DNA of 57,749 nucleotides, taken from DASWTL01 sp966250385. GTDB taxonomy: Bacteria > Bacteroidota > Bacteroidia > Sphingobacteriales > Sphingobacteriaceae. Position 1 is the first letter of the stretch; the number at the start of each line of letters is the position of its first letter. This document shows positions 31,332-39,537 of the stretch, piece by piece. The notes under the pieces were generated by a model. The model searched no databases and had not been told where the DNA came from. It worked only from the letters and a program-made list of their open reading frames with translations. Both the position numbers and the translations under genes were made by a program. The stretch spans positions 1 to 57,749 of the forward strand of contig CBINHC010000015.1 in NCBI GenBank assembly GCA_966250385.1, read 5' to 3'.

Positions 31332-32552
31332 ATGAAAAATTTTATTGCTTTGTTCAAGTTGCTTTTCTTCAGCTCCCTGCTGGCGCAACTCACCTTTGGT
31401 CTCGCATACACGCCGTTGTATGCTGTAGCCCTCTTTGCGTTTTTCGCCATGTACAAGCAGGTGGAAATGCCGGGCGTTTTCACAAGCGATGTATCCCCCG
31501 ATATATCCAAGATCAGCACCTACATCGGTAAGGTAAAAAAGGGTATTGTTGCCAAGCTCTTCAATTCACTGGCTATTGCCAACGATATCACCCTTGTTCC
31601 AAACGTTAAAAACATCCTGGTTGGAACTGCCCTTACCGTGAAGAATGGTCCAAAGCCGTATACTGGCGTGTTCAACCCGGTAGGTGATGACCTGGATTAC
31701 GAGCCCCGGGTGTTGACCGTCGAGCCGTTCCAGCGGGACCTGATCATTGACCCAAGGAAGTACCGCACCTCCCACTTTGCTTACGAGCGGGGCGCCGGTG
31801 AAGGTTCGAAAAACAATACCATCCCTTACGAGCAATTTACTATCAAATCGGTGATGGAGAGTGATGCCGCCATCCTGAATGATCAAACCGCATTCCGTGG
31901 ACTGGGCAAAGCCGCTTTTGCATCATTCAATGCGGGTACCGCATACGCCGTCGGGGCAAAAGTGAAGTTCACTTTAAATAATGAAGTTCAGTACTTCGTT
32001 TGTAAAACCGCTACTAATGCGGGCGAAAGTCCTGCCACTCATGCGGCCAAGTGGACCAATGCAAACGCGCTGGCTATCTGCGAAGGTCTGGGAACCAAGT
32101 TGATTGCGGGAAGAGAGGCGGAAATCATCAAAAAGGTGATCTCTGCAGCCGGCAAAGATGCTTACCCGCTGTTCAAAGAGGTATTCCGCGCTCACACCGA
32201 CGCCCGGAAGGCCCTCGGTGTAAAAATCTACGCCCCTACCAGCAGAGTAGAGGAGCTGATGGACGACTTCGAGAACAAGGTCGGGAAGTACACCGAGAAT
32301 GATGGCAGCGGAAGGATGTATCTGGCCAACACAAACAAAAAGGGTGTCATCGTACCAGCCAGCTGGATGAAAACCGGTGATCCGATTTTCTCAGGGCCGG
32401 TTGAAAACTTCCAGGTAGGTACAGACTTATTGAGCGACCTGAATCAGGTGAACGTGATCCCGGATGTGTATACACTTAAAATGGGTGTTGCAGGTGTGAT
32501 CGGATTCAACTACCAGGATCCGGAAGAGGTAACCATGACCGACGAAGGCTAA
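31332..32552 (+). CDS. Major capsid protein (HK97-like) with an inserted CBM5/12-like domain
   Basis: Position after the maturation protease, 406-aa length and a C-terminal half typical of capsid proteins (HTDARKALGVKIYAPTSRVE, then VIPASWMKTGDPIFSGPVEN-like text) support this call. Two features are odd. Residues 3-42 are strongly hydrophobic (FIALFKLLFFSSLLAQLTFG and on), as in a membrane anchor or a cleaved delta domain. Residues about 197-241 look like a small chitin-binding type 5/12 module (AGTAYAVGAKVKFTLNNEVQ, then GESPATHAAKW). If exposed on the capsid surface, it could bind glycans. Fold assignment is inferred from context; the module assignment is from its Tyr, Gly, Pro and Trp spacing. 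Confidence 0.8.
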   Translation: MKNFIALFKLLFFSSLLAQLTFGLAYTPLYAVALFAFFAMYKQVEMPGVFTSDVSPDISKISTYIGKVKKGIVAKLFNSLAIANDITLVPNVKNILVGTALTVKNGPKPYTGVFNPVGDDLDYEPRVLTVEPFQRDLIIDPRKYRTSHFAYERGAGEGSKNNTIPYEQFTIKSVMESDAAILNDQTAFRGLGKAAFASFNAGTAYAVGAKVKFTLNNEVQYFVCKTATNAGESPATHAAKWTNANALAICEGLGTKLIAGREAEIIKKVISAAGKDAYPLFKEVFRAHTDARKALGVKIYAPTSRVEELMDDFENKVGKYTENDGSGRMYLANTNKKGVIVPASWMKTGDPIFSGPVENFQVGTDLLSDLNQVNVIPDVYTLKMGVAGVIGFNYQDPEEVTMTDEG

Positions 32553-32622
32553 TTAACAGAATCAAAAACTTAAGTCGGGGCGAGAACAGAATGTACTCGC
32601 CCAGGCTTTAATCGATAATCAA

Positions 32623-32970
32623 ATGGCAAAGAAAGAATTTAAGACCCTTGAAGAGGCTATGGCACACATTGCCAAACAAGATGAAGCCCTCACAAAACTC
32701 GCCGGCGAGAAGTCTGAAGCGATCAAAGCACGTGATGCCGCCAACAAGGAGCGTGACGAGGCGAAGAAAATCGCACTTGAGGCCGTAGCTCAGGTGAATG
32801 AGTCAGAAGCTGCTCTTCCTAAAAAAGTCACTGTAATGATTGACAAGAAAAAGGTTCACATCCGCTTCGGGGTCGACGGTTTAACCAAGGAGGAACTGGC
32901 AAAAGATAAAGACAAGGTGGCCAAGCTCCTTGCCGGCGGATCTTCTGCCGTAAAAGTTTTGGAGGGATAA
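32623..32970 (+). CDS. Coiled-coil virion-associated protein (115 aa)
   Basis: The first about 65 residues form a highly charged coiled coil (HIAKQDEALTKLAGEKSEAI, KARDAANKERDEAKKIALEA). The last 50 form a small beta-alpha unit (KKVTVMIDKKKVHIRFGVDG). It lies after the capsid gene and 3 bp before the next gene. It may be a minor head or scaffold-associated protein. No family can be named. Confidence 0.6.
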   Translation: MAKKEFKTLEEAMAHIAKQDEALTKLAGEKSEAIKARDAANKERDEAKKIALEAVAQVNESEAALPKKVTVMIDKKKVHIRFGVDGLTKEELAKDKDKVAKLLAGGSSAVKVLEG

Positions 32971-32973
32971 TCC

Positions 32974-33528
32974 ATGGGATACGACTCTCTTACAAACTTG
33001 GGGTTCAAGTTCCAGGACGGACTTGAGAATCCTTCCGGCATTCAGGAGATCGCTTATCTGATCCCCGTCAGCTGGCTCGCGACCGAAGGCAGGCCCATTG
33101 ATGCACCGGTAAGTTCGTCAGACCTGGTAAAAATCATGACCGATCACGTTCTGTTGGCAGGGAAAGCGCCGATTGAAGCCCATCCATTGTTCAACAAATC
33201 GGGGGCATCCTTTAAACTCAGCGGTGAAGAGCTTTCGAAGATTTTTGAAAAGGACGCGGACCTGTTCGTGCCCCAGATCAGCGCTGAATCGCTTGGATCG
33301 GCAGCTGCCATCAAAAACTTCCGCTTCCTGGCGCTGATCCGCAGACCCGGGCAGAATGCCGGCTTCTGGCAGATTGGCTGCAAAGCCATGCCTGCAAAAG
33401 TTCAGGATATTCCTGGTGGATTAGGTAATGGTCCTACCGGGGAGCCCGGCTACCGGATCCAACTGAAAGCTTTCGATATCGTACCGATGTACGACTATCA
33501 GGGTGAACTGCCTGCTCCAGCGCCGTAA
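32974..33528 (+). CDS. Hypothetical virion structural protein (184 aa)
   Basis: This protein contains an opening with YDSLTNLGFKFQDGLENPSG, then GIQEIAYLIPVSWLA, and a beta-rich second half ending in a Pro-rich tail. It has no membrane segment or enzyme motif. Its location in the capsid unit suggests a head or head-tail component. I do not recognise its family. Confidence 0.6.
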   Translation: MGYDSLTNLGFKFQDGLENPSGIQEIAYLIPVSWLATEGRPIDAPVSSSDLVKIMTDHVLLAGKAPIEAHPLFNKSGASFKLSGEELSKIFEKDADLFVPQISAESLGSAAAIKNFRFLALIRRPGQNAGFWQIGCKAMPAKVQDIPGGLGNGPTGEPGYRIQLKAFDIVPMYDYQGELPAPAP

Positions 33529-33538
33529 TCCTTAAGTT

Positions 33539-33751
33539 ATGGCAAAGTTACCTTTTAAAATTAGCTCCGAAATTGAGGGCAAGTTTGAAGTAATCAATAC
33601 CACATCTGCCATCCTGCACAGCCGGATCGGGGATATTGATTTCCGAAAGATTACGCTGGTTCAAGCGGAGGAGCTTTTCAAAATGGGATCCCGCTACATA
33701 AAAAGGGTGAAGCCTGGCAGAAAGCCCGCAAAAGAACCTTCTACAGGTTAA
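33539..33751 (+). CDS. Small basic late protein (70 aa)
   Basis: This 70-aa protein starts MAKLPFKISSEIEGKFEVIN and ends with a basic tail (YIKRVKPGRKPAKE). It is the last gene of the capsid unit, followed by a strong terminator. Not recognised. Confidence 0.55.
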   Translation: MAKLPFKISSEIEGKFEVINTTSAILHSRIGDIDFRKITLVQAEELFKMGSRYIKRVKPGRKPAKEPSTG

Positions 33752-33771
33752 GGTTTAATTTGGTTAATTGA

Positions 33772-33800
33772 AAACCTCGCAGTGATTGCGAGGTTTTTTT
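33772..33800 (+). terminator. Terminator after the capsid unit
   Basis: The stem aaacctcgca/tgcgaggttt (10 bp, perfect) with the loop gtgat is followed by a run of T. It also faces the end of the convergent XRE gene and could act for both. Confidence 0.92.
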
Positions 33801-33826
33801 ATCTAGTCTAGCAGGCCCAGAAAAGG

Positions 33827-34111
33827 TCAGTTGCGATACATCGGCGGCATCCCTGGCACATCATTGTCCGGGTCCGCCTCTTCAAAGTACGGTTTGATCC
33901 GTAGGCAACCGCATAGGGCAAAGAGGCTATTGATCGTGATGTTCTGCTTGCCGTTCTCAAAATTGGTGAGTTGCGGCTGGGTCATACCGGCCATCTCGGC
34001 CAATTCGGTCAGCGTCATCCCGAGTTCTTTGCGCCGGTTCCGGAAAAACTCACCTACCAGCTTGCGTGCCTGGTCGGCGACCGCAGGATTAAATTTCTTA
34101 CTTTTGTCCAT
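33827..34111 (-). CDS. XRE-family repressor in a late-region island (94 aa)
   Basis: Residues 28-80 form a Cro/CI-type HTH (NRRKELGMTLTELAEMAGMT, QPQLTNFENGKQNITINSLF), preceded by a helical N-terminus with KKFNPAVADQARKLVGEFF. It ends in an acidic, Pro-rich tail. The gene is on the minus strand while all its neighbours are late genes on the plus strand, and it has its own upstream promoter. It could be a lysogenically expressed regulator or the antitoxin-like partner of the 59-aa protein upstream. A dyad, TTTGATATGTCAAA, over the promoter at 34395-34435 is its likely operator. Confidence 0.82.
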   Translation of the reverse strand: MDKSKKFNPAVADQARKLVGEFFRNRRKELGMTLTELAEMAGMTQPQLTNFENGKQNITINSLFALCGCLRIKPYFEEADPDNDVPGMPPMYRN

Positions 34112-34143
34112 CGACTTTGGTATTACTGAAGTTTTGATTTGAT

Positions 34144-34176
34144 AAAAAGCCCGGCTGTTGGAGCAGTCGGGCTTTG
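34144..34176 (-). terminator. Hairpin between the 59-aa gene and the XRE gene
   Basis: The stem aaagccc(g)ctg / cag(c)gggcttt is followed on the minus strand by a T-run. It lies 5 bp after the 59-aa gene, so XRE is made by read-through or from a second promoter. Confidence 0.7.
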
Positions 34177-34180
34177 CTTG

Positions 34181-34360
34181 TTAACGGATCTTCTCGCATG
34201 AGCAGTAATCCAGATGGCAGGAAGAAAGCAATACACTTGACTTTTGAGCGGCCCCCTTCACGGCCTTTACCTTTTCGTAGGCATCCTTTTTACTTGATGC
34301 CAGGACAGCAACCATTTTCACATTCTGAGCATTTCCGGTGTTGACTAAGTAAGTTTTCAT
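34181..34360 (-). CDS. Small protein of the XRE island (59 aa)
   Basis: I translated this gene by hand. The product starts MKTYLVNTGNAQNVKMVAVL and ends LDYCSCEKIR. It is a small, Lys-rich, probably alpha/beta protein with three cysteines near the end. A strong promoter match (TTG-N20-TATATTTG on the minus strand) lies 45 bp upstream and a terminator hairpin just downstream, which supports it as a real gene. Together with the XRE protein it could be a regulator-effector pair, but nothing proves toxicity or antitoxicity. Confidence 0.65.
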   Translation of the reverse strand: MKTYLVNTGNAQNVKMVAVLASSKKDAYEKVKAVKGAAQKSSVLLSSCHLDYCSCEKIR

Positions 34361-34394
34361 TTGACTTGATTTAACTGATTGATACTTCGTTTGA

Positions 34395-34435
34395 TTTGAT
34401 ATGTCAAATATATATTAAAGTATATGATTCGTCAA
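34395..34435 (-). promoter_or_regulatory. Promoter of the minus-strand island with overlapping operator dyad
   Basis: On the minus strand, TTG (34435-34433), 20 nt and TATATTTG (34412-34405) are an exact Bacteroidota promoter. The dyad TTTGA-tatg-TCAAA (34395-34408) covers the -7 box and the start point, as expected for autorepression by the XRE protein. Confidence 0.7.
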
Positions 34436-34607
34436 GGGAAAATGAAATTTTTTTATCAGTCCGTTGTCCGTACTTATCTCGAAATTTCTCTGATACTCTC
34501 ACAATCCTTGTAAAAATGGTTTGCAGGATATCGGTAATGCTTGGTGTGGATTAACCAAGAGGATGAAAGTAGAACTGAAACCTACCCTCGAATATACGCC
34601 TTTCCGC

Positions 34608-34644
34608 CTGTCCTTTCCCTCTCACCTTTCCCTGGCCACCTTTG
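34608..34644 (+). promoter_or_regulatory. Late promoter L3 (packaging unit)
   Basis: CTGTCCTTTC (34608-34617) is followed by ACCTTTG (34638-34644) at the same offset as in the other late promoters. It stands just before the packaging unit at 34649. No gene is visible between 34361 and 34648. Confidence 0.75.
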
Positions 34645-34648
34645 AGTC

Positions 34649-35299
34649 ATGCAGGATATCAAAGCGTGGCTATCAGGCGACCGGGATTTCGAGCGTGGTG
34701 CTGAGCTGTACGGAAAGTACGGCCAGAACAGCTTTTTTAAGGAGCTGTTAACGGCCGGGCCAACGCCATACAACGAAAAAAAGCTGGGAGAAGAACTTGA
34801 AGCTCTTCTGCCCAGCGAACCTGCATCTGTATCCGACAACGAATCCCCGGTTGCCAAGAAAGACACTTTGCAAGAAATTGAAGTGGTTCCCCAAACTCAT
34901 CGCTCAAACTTCCAACGAGCCGAAGATCACTCCCGGTATATAGCGCTTTGCAACCGCCGGGACCAGATCGTTCAGCAACTCGACCGAAACATGGCCGCTC
35001 TCGACTTCAGTACCGATAGAACTGTTCTGCATGAAACGGCCAAACAGATCCTCCGGCTAAACCAGCAGAAGCAAGAGATCTGGGCACAGATTGATCACTA
35101 CCAGAAGAATCAAAGCTTTGAAGCGAAAGAACCGGTTAAAGAAAAGTCCCGGGAAGAGAAAATGCAGCTGATTTATCAGAGCATCAGCAAAGCCAGGAAA
35201 CGTCTGGCCGATCCGGCCTATCAAGATAAGCCCCGCACGCAGAAACTGATCGAAAAGAAGCTGAAGGAGCTTGAATCAATTAAGGGAGGTAACGAATGA
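34649..35299 (+). CDS. Coiled-coil protein at the head of the packaging unit (216 aa)
   Basis: This protein begins with a compact helical part (MQDIKAWLSGDRDFERGAEL). A Glu-rich linker follows, then long coiled-coil segments (ALCNRRDQIVQQLDRNMAAL, and EKMQLIYQSISKARKRLADP). It overlaps the next gene by 4 bp and shares the unit with the terminase genes. It may be a packaging accessory protein. I cannot name a family. Confidence 0.6.
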   Translation: MQDIKAWLSGDRDFERGAELYGKYGQNSFFKELLTAGPTPYNEKKLGEELEALLPSEPASVSDNESPVAKKDTLQEIEVVPQTHRSNFQRAEDHSRYIALCNRRDQIVQQLDRNMAALDFSTDRTVLHETAKQILRLNQQKQEIWAQIDHYQKNQSFEAKEPVKEKSREEKMQLIYQSISKARKRLADPAYQDKPRTQKLIEKKLKELESIKGGNE

Positions 35300-35964
35300 T
35301 CCCTCAGTTAGCTGGCCTTTTAAAGCCGAAGGAGATCAAGGCCGAGACCTCGTTTGATGTCATCCTGAAACACTGGCTTGAACATAAGATCGACGACCTC
35401 CCGGAAGACCTATCCAAAATGCTCGATCGGTGGAAGCAGGTGAACGCGATGCTTCGCAATGGCTACATCGTTAAGGTCGGTAAAAATGATATCACACGCC
35501 CCTACAAGTTCAACGAGGTGGCCGCCTACCTGGTAGAGTATTACAAGGTGTCTTACCGAACCGCCTATGACGATATAGCCAACGCCAAAAGATTCTTTCT
35601 ACCCATTCAAACGAAGGACGAGAAGGAGTTTGGCCGCGGCGTGTTGATCGAGTGGTGTGAACGCCTGATGCTGGAGGCGGCCAGTAAGAACGACTATAAG
35701 TCAGCAGCGTCATTTGCAAAATTGGTTGCGGAGATGAAAGGCCTGCTCAAGGATGATATCGACGTGCCGGCGTATGATAAAGTGATGCTTCCCCATCTGG
35801 CTATCGTGGCGGATCCCTCTGAACTCGGCGACAATTTCCAAAAGGTTGAGAACCCGGATCAGCTCGTGGCCGAAATTCTTGCACGCCGCAAAAAAACTAA
35901 GCTGGATAAATTAATTGCTGATTCTGATATAGCTGAGGAGGTCCAGGATGACACCAGTAGCTGA
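35296..35964 (+). CDS. Probable terminase small subunit (222 aa)
   Basis: The protein has an HTH-like middle part (YKFNEVAAYLVEYYKVSYRT, AYDDIANAKRFF) and a helical C-terminus with a basic segment (ARRKKTKLDKLIADSD). It lies directly upstream of the large terminase and overlaps it by 17 bp. DNA-binding small terminase subunits have this place and build. The sequence itself is not diagnostic, so the call rests on context. Confidence 0.6.
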   Translation: MIPQLAGLLKPKEIKAETSFDVILKHWLEHKIDDLPEDLSKMLDRWKQVNAMLRNGYIVKVGKNDITRPYKFNEVAAYLVEYYKVSYRTAYDDIANAKRFFLPIQTKDEKEFGRGVLIEWCERLMLEAASKNDYKSAASFAKLVAEMKGLLKDDIDVPAYDKVMLPHLAIVADPSELGDNFQKVENPDQLVAEILARRKKTKLDKLIADSDIAEEVQDDTSS

Positions 35965-37597
35965 GGAACGGAAAGTGTGGCTCAACCGGCCGCAAAAAAT
36001 TTCGGAACTGGTTCAGGCCACTGAAGAGTACGGCGTTTGGGGGCGGGCCACCGGAAAGACTGATGGTCCCATTTCAAAAAGAACTTCCCATCAGGCCACC
36101 ATTATGCCGCGAGGTACCACCGGTGTAGTTGCTGCTACCTACATGCAGCACCTGGACCGGACCCTGCCACCGCTGTTCAAGTCCTGGGAGGCCCGCGGCT
36201 TCCAGAAGGATGTTCACTACTGGGTACGACAACGGCCACCTAAAAAGCTGGGCATTCCGGATCCAATCTACAAGGTGATGGATCCCCAGCACTATATCTT
36301 CTGGTTTACCGGACATGTGTTCTACCTGATCAGCCAGGACCGCCAGGGTCTTGCCAATGCAAAGTCCCTGGATGCTGTTGTCGCCGATGAGGTCAAATTT
36401 CTGAACTTTCAACAGTACCTGGAAGAGGTCGTACCGGCGAACCGCGGTAATGACAACTTGTTCGGACACATGAGCGAGCACCACTCGGTGACCATGTACA
36501 CGGATATGCCGACCAAGCAGCAGGCGAAATGGATTCTTGAAAAGGCGCAGCAGGTGGATATGGAAAGGGTATCTCAGGTGATCACCCTCCAAATCGAATA
36601 CAACAAGATGTATTTCGAATTCTTCCACGAGCGGACCACCACTCCGAGAAAGAAATACCTGCAGCGGAAAATGGTCAACTATTACCTGGCACTCAACGAG
36701 CTGCGAAAGGGACTGGTCTGGTATTCGGAAGCATCTACCCTGGAGAACATCCAGATCCTGGGTCCCGAAAAGTTCAAGCAGTGGGAAAGGGAGCTGCCCC
36801 AGATGGTGTACGACACCTCGATCCTTAACCTCAAGAACATTGCCGTTCCGGATGGCTTCTTCCACATGCTGGATTTGGAGTACCACGGCTATTACAATTA
36901 CGATTATAGTCACATAGATAGTCTGGGTCACTACCTGCCCAACGGTGTCATCCATGATTGCCGAAAGGATGGTGATTTGGACAAGTCACAACCGTTGGAT
37001 ATCGCGCTCGACTATAATTCCGCAATTAAGAGTTTAGTCGTCGGGCAAGACAAACCGAACTTCTATCCTACGATCAAGTCAATGTTCGCCCTGGCTACGG
37101 ACAAGAAGGTGCTCGATGATTTGATTGATGACTTCTGTCGGTACTATAGCTGGCACAAAACGAAAGTGGTCAACTACTTCTATGATCACACCGCCAATGT
37201 GACTGACGCTACCCGGCTGAAGACACTACATGAAGTGGTATCCGACCGGCTGAGAGATAACGGATGGATCGTCAACAAGTACTACATCGGGCAAACCCCC
37301 TTGCATGATATTCGCTACCGTTTGTGGGAGAGTGTTTTTACCGAGAAAGACAAACGTTTCAAGCCGGCCCGATTCAACCGCGACAATGCCGACCAGCTAC
37401 TGATCTCTATGCAGCAGACCGGTGTGAAGAAGATAGGTAACCTGTTCAAGAAAAACAAGACCACGGAGAATAAGAACTCCAAGGTCCCCCCACAGGATGC
37501 ACCCCATTTAGGTGATGCCTGGGAAACACTGTACATCGGTAAGTTCCGTACCGAATATGGGTACGAGTTGCCGGTAACCGATATGATCGTGCTCTAA
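35948..37597 (+). CDS. Terminase large subunit
   Basis: This 549-aa protein has a Walker A motif, GRATGKT, at residues 32-38. A Walker B with the catalytic carboxylate, LDAVVADEVKF, lies near residue 145. The C-terminal nuclease domain shows the first metal-binding Asp in DIALDYNSAIKSLVVG. This motor cuts the concatemer and packs DNA through the portal. It is shorter in the linker between start and Walker A than many terminases. Start overlap with the upstream gene indicates coupled translation. No frameshift or truncation is visible. Confidence 0.85.
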   Translation: MTPVAEERKVWLNRPQKISELVQATEEYGVWGRATGKTDGPISKRTSHQATIMPRGTTGVVAATYMQHLDRTLPPLFKSWEARGFQKDVHYWVRQRPPKKLGIPDPIYKVMDPQHYIFWFTGHVFYLISQDRQGLANAKSLDAVVADEVKFLNFQQYLEEVVPANRGNDNLFGHMSEHHSVTMYTDMPTKQQAKWILEKAQQVDMERVSQVITLQIEYNKMYFEFFHERTTTPRKKYLQRKMVNYYLALNELRKGLVWYSEASTLENIQILGPEKFKQWERELPQMVYDTSILNLKNIAVPDGFFHMLDLEYHGYYNYDYSHIDSLGHYLPNGVIHDCRKDGDLDKSQPLDIALDYNSAIKSLVVGQDKPNFYPTIKSMFALATDKKVLDDLIDDFCRYYSWHKTKVVNYFYDHTANVTDATRLKTLHEVVSDRLRDNGWIVNKYYIGQTPLHDIRYRLWESVFTEKDKRFKPARFNRDNADQLLISMQQTGVKKIGNLFKKNKTTENKNSKVPPQDAPHLGDAWETLYIGKFRTEYGYELPVTDMIVL

Positions 37598-37822
37598 TAC
37601 AGCACCGCGCCTGCGCCTTCCGGGGCGTCCTCTTTCCCTTCACCCTTATGCACCCGCCTGTCATATGTCCGCAGATCCGTCCCCAAACCTTTCCCTCCCC
37701 GATAGTGCGTGGCGGGGTCGATCTGCTGAGCGTGTCACTGAGACCCGCCGGTTTCTGATGTAACAGAAAGAGTGCTACGCACTTACAGAAAATCTGACTG
37801 CAATAAATTGCGACGGTTTTGC
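37598..37822 (+). other. Non-coding, hairpin-rich gap after the terminase gene
   Basis: No gene is visible. Several stems can form: cagatc/gatctg (37672-37677 with 37720-37725) enclosing ccccg/cgggg (37697-37701 with 37713-37717); tttctg/cagaaa (37752-37757 with 37764-37769); and agtgc/gcact (37771-37783). None has a proper T-run. Beside the terminase gene this could be a packaging (pac or cos) region or a structured leader. Confidence 0.4.
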
Positions 37823-37859
37823 CTGTCCTTTCGGGCGCCTGCGAAGAGCCGGATTTTTG
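37823..37859 (+). promoter_or_regulatory. Late promoter L4 (portal and lysis unit)
   Basis: CTGTCCTTTC (37823-37832) is followed 28 bp from its start by GGATTTTTG (37851-37859), identical in sequence and spacing to L2. Confidence 0.8.
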
Positions 37860-37864
37860 GGATA

Positions 37865-38164
37865 ATGGAAATAATAAGGGTTGCAGATATGATTAGGGAA
37901 ATGATGTGCCGGGATGCCTCAGGCGAGCTCATACCCTTTTCAATTACGTTTGTCACCTGCAACACGATCAAGAACACTGGCGGCGAGAAAATCACCTTTG
38001 ACCGTGCAGTCTTTGTCGGCGGTCCTTCAAAAAAGTCCAAAATCAAGAATCCGAAACATGCCGAGAACTTCACCAGAAACATTCGTCATGCGAATGGTGA
38101 TCAGATCATCACCATTCATCCACTACTGGTCACACGATTCAACGGTAAGCAGATAGCGCAATGA
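37865..38164 (+). CDS. Hypothetical protein upstream of the portal gene (99 aa)
   Basis: The start at 37865 is chosen because it lies 5 bp after the L4 box; the open frame extends upstream across the promoter. The 99-aa product contains GELIPFSITFVTCNTIKNTG and a basic middle part (GPSKKSKIKNPKHAENF). It overlaps the portal gene by 4 bp. Not recognised. Confidence 0.6.
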   Translation: MEIIRVADMIREMMCRDASGELIPFSITFVTCNTIKNTGGEKITFDRAVFVGGPSKKSKIKNPKHAENFTRNIRHANGDQIITIHPLLVTRFNGKQIAQ

Positions 38165-39537
38165 GCAAAGTAGAATATTTAGGAAACGGACTTACACTGC
38201 TCACCGAGCATCAGATTATTGTGAATATGGGTCCTGGTGAACCAGTCGTGGCTCCAAGTACCCCCAAGCCTGAAAAGCCCAATGAAGGGGGGAACTCCGA
38301 TGTCGCATTCTGGGGAGAGGAGAATGACTTCCCTCAGCAGGTGATCGAGCGGGCTGAGCAGGACACCGAACTCCCTCCGTTATTGGATTGGAAAGGACGT
38401 GTATTGCAGGGCCGGGAAGTTGTGGCAGTGAACCTGGAATGGAATGAGGGAAAAAAAGACTTTGATGTAGTTCGCATTGATGATGCCGAAATTAATGGAT
38501 TCTTGACTCATCGATCATTCAAGCGCTATTGGCGTGAAGGCTGCGTGGACTTCTCCTGGTTTGCAAGCCTTTTCCCTGATCTGATCAAAAGCGTCGGCAA
38601 GGATAAGATTGCATACCTCGGTGTGCATGAAGCCAGCTGGTGCCGCTGGAATAAGCAAAATCACAAGGGGGTCATAACCGTCTGCTATGTCGCCTCCAAT
38701 TGGCCCGATGCCAAATCCACCGACGCCACTACCATGAAATTTCCGGTAGTTGATCCTTATGATCCTCAGGTGGTCGAAAAGATTAAAGCCGACAAGCGGA
38801 TCAATCGTTTTGTCTACCCCGTGAATTATCCGACGCCCGGCAAGGCCTACTACCCTACTGCTCCATGGCACTCATTTCTCTTCTCCCAGTGGTATGAAGT
38901 GAAGAAAATGATTGCTGAAATGAAGGCATCTCTCCTAAAAAGAGTGCTTTCCGCGAAATATGTGTTGTCCATACCGGTCAACTACTGGGCGTCCGTACAC
39001 CCGGACTGGGAGAGAAAAAAACCAGAAGAACAACTTGCGATCAAGATCAAGAAAGCCAAGGAACTTAGCGATCAAATAACGGGCGTTGGGAATACCGGCA
39101 AGTTGATATTCACTGAGTTTGGGGTTGACAAAGACGGGCGGGAAATTCATAACTGGAAAATTGATCCGCTTCCGGACACCATTAAAGATGGCCAGCACCT
39201 GGAAGACAGTAACGAGGCGAGTATGCACCTCATGCGTGGCCTTGGAACAGATCCTGCCCTGGTTGGAGATGGACCAGGGAAGACCAACAACGGGTCGTCA
39301 TCTTCGGATAAACGTGTAGCGTTCAACATCTTCGTCGCACTTCTACAGCCATACCGGGATGTTCTGCTGGAACCGCTGTATTTCGTCGCTGAGTACAATG
39401 GTTGGCTGCAGAAGTATCCAAACCTCCGCTTCAAAGTTCTAGAGATTGAACTTGAGACTCTCGATAAGTCTCATTCAACGTCAAAAGAAACCAATCCTGT
39501 AACTACAAATCCCGCTAAGGAGGGCGCGACAAGCTGA
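38161..39537 (+). CDS. Probable portal protein (458 aa)
   Basis: The length, the position after the terminase and before head-completion and lysis genes, and the helix-rich C-terminal half suggest a portal protein, the dodecameric DNA channel of the capsid. Visible features include a Pro-rich flexible N-terminus (VAPSTPKPEKPNEGG) and an opening domain with PPLLDWKGRVLQGREVVAV. A segment with AKELSDQITGVGNTGKLIFTE and the loop GDGPGKTNNGSSSSDKRVAF near the clip and crown region follow. No Walker motif is implied by GPGKTN here, since its context is a loop. It overlaps the next gene as TGATG. Confidence 0.65.
   Translation: MSKVEYLGNGLTLLTEHQIIVNMGPGEPVVAPSTPKPEKPNEGGNSDVAFWGEENDFPQQVIERAEQDTELPPLLDWKGRVLQGREVVAVNLEWNEGKKDFDVVRIDDAEINGFLTHRSFKRYWREGCVDFSWFASLFPDLIKSVGKDKIAYLGVHEASWCRWNKQNHKGVITVCYVASNWPDAKSTDATTMKFPVVDPYDPQVVEKIKADKRINRFVYPVNYPTPGKAYYPTAPWHSFLFSQWYEVKKMIAEMKASLLKRVLSAKYVLSIPVNYWASVHPDWERKKPEEQLAIKIKKAKELSDQITGVGNTGKLIFTEFGVDKDGREIHNWKIDPLPDTIKDGQHLEDSNEASMHLMRGLGTDPALVGDGPGKTNNGSSSSDKRVAFNIFVALLQPYRDVLLEPLYFVAEYNGWLQKYPNLRFKVLEIELETLDKSHSTSKETNPVTTNPAKEGATS

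Noticed and set aside
34521..34751. 76-codon frame before the packaging unit
   Set aside because: It spans late promoter L3 and the start of the 216-aa gene, and its sequence has no protein character.
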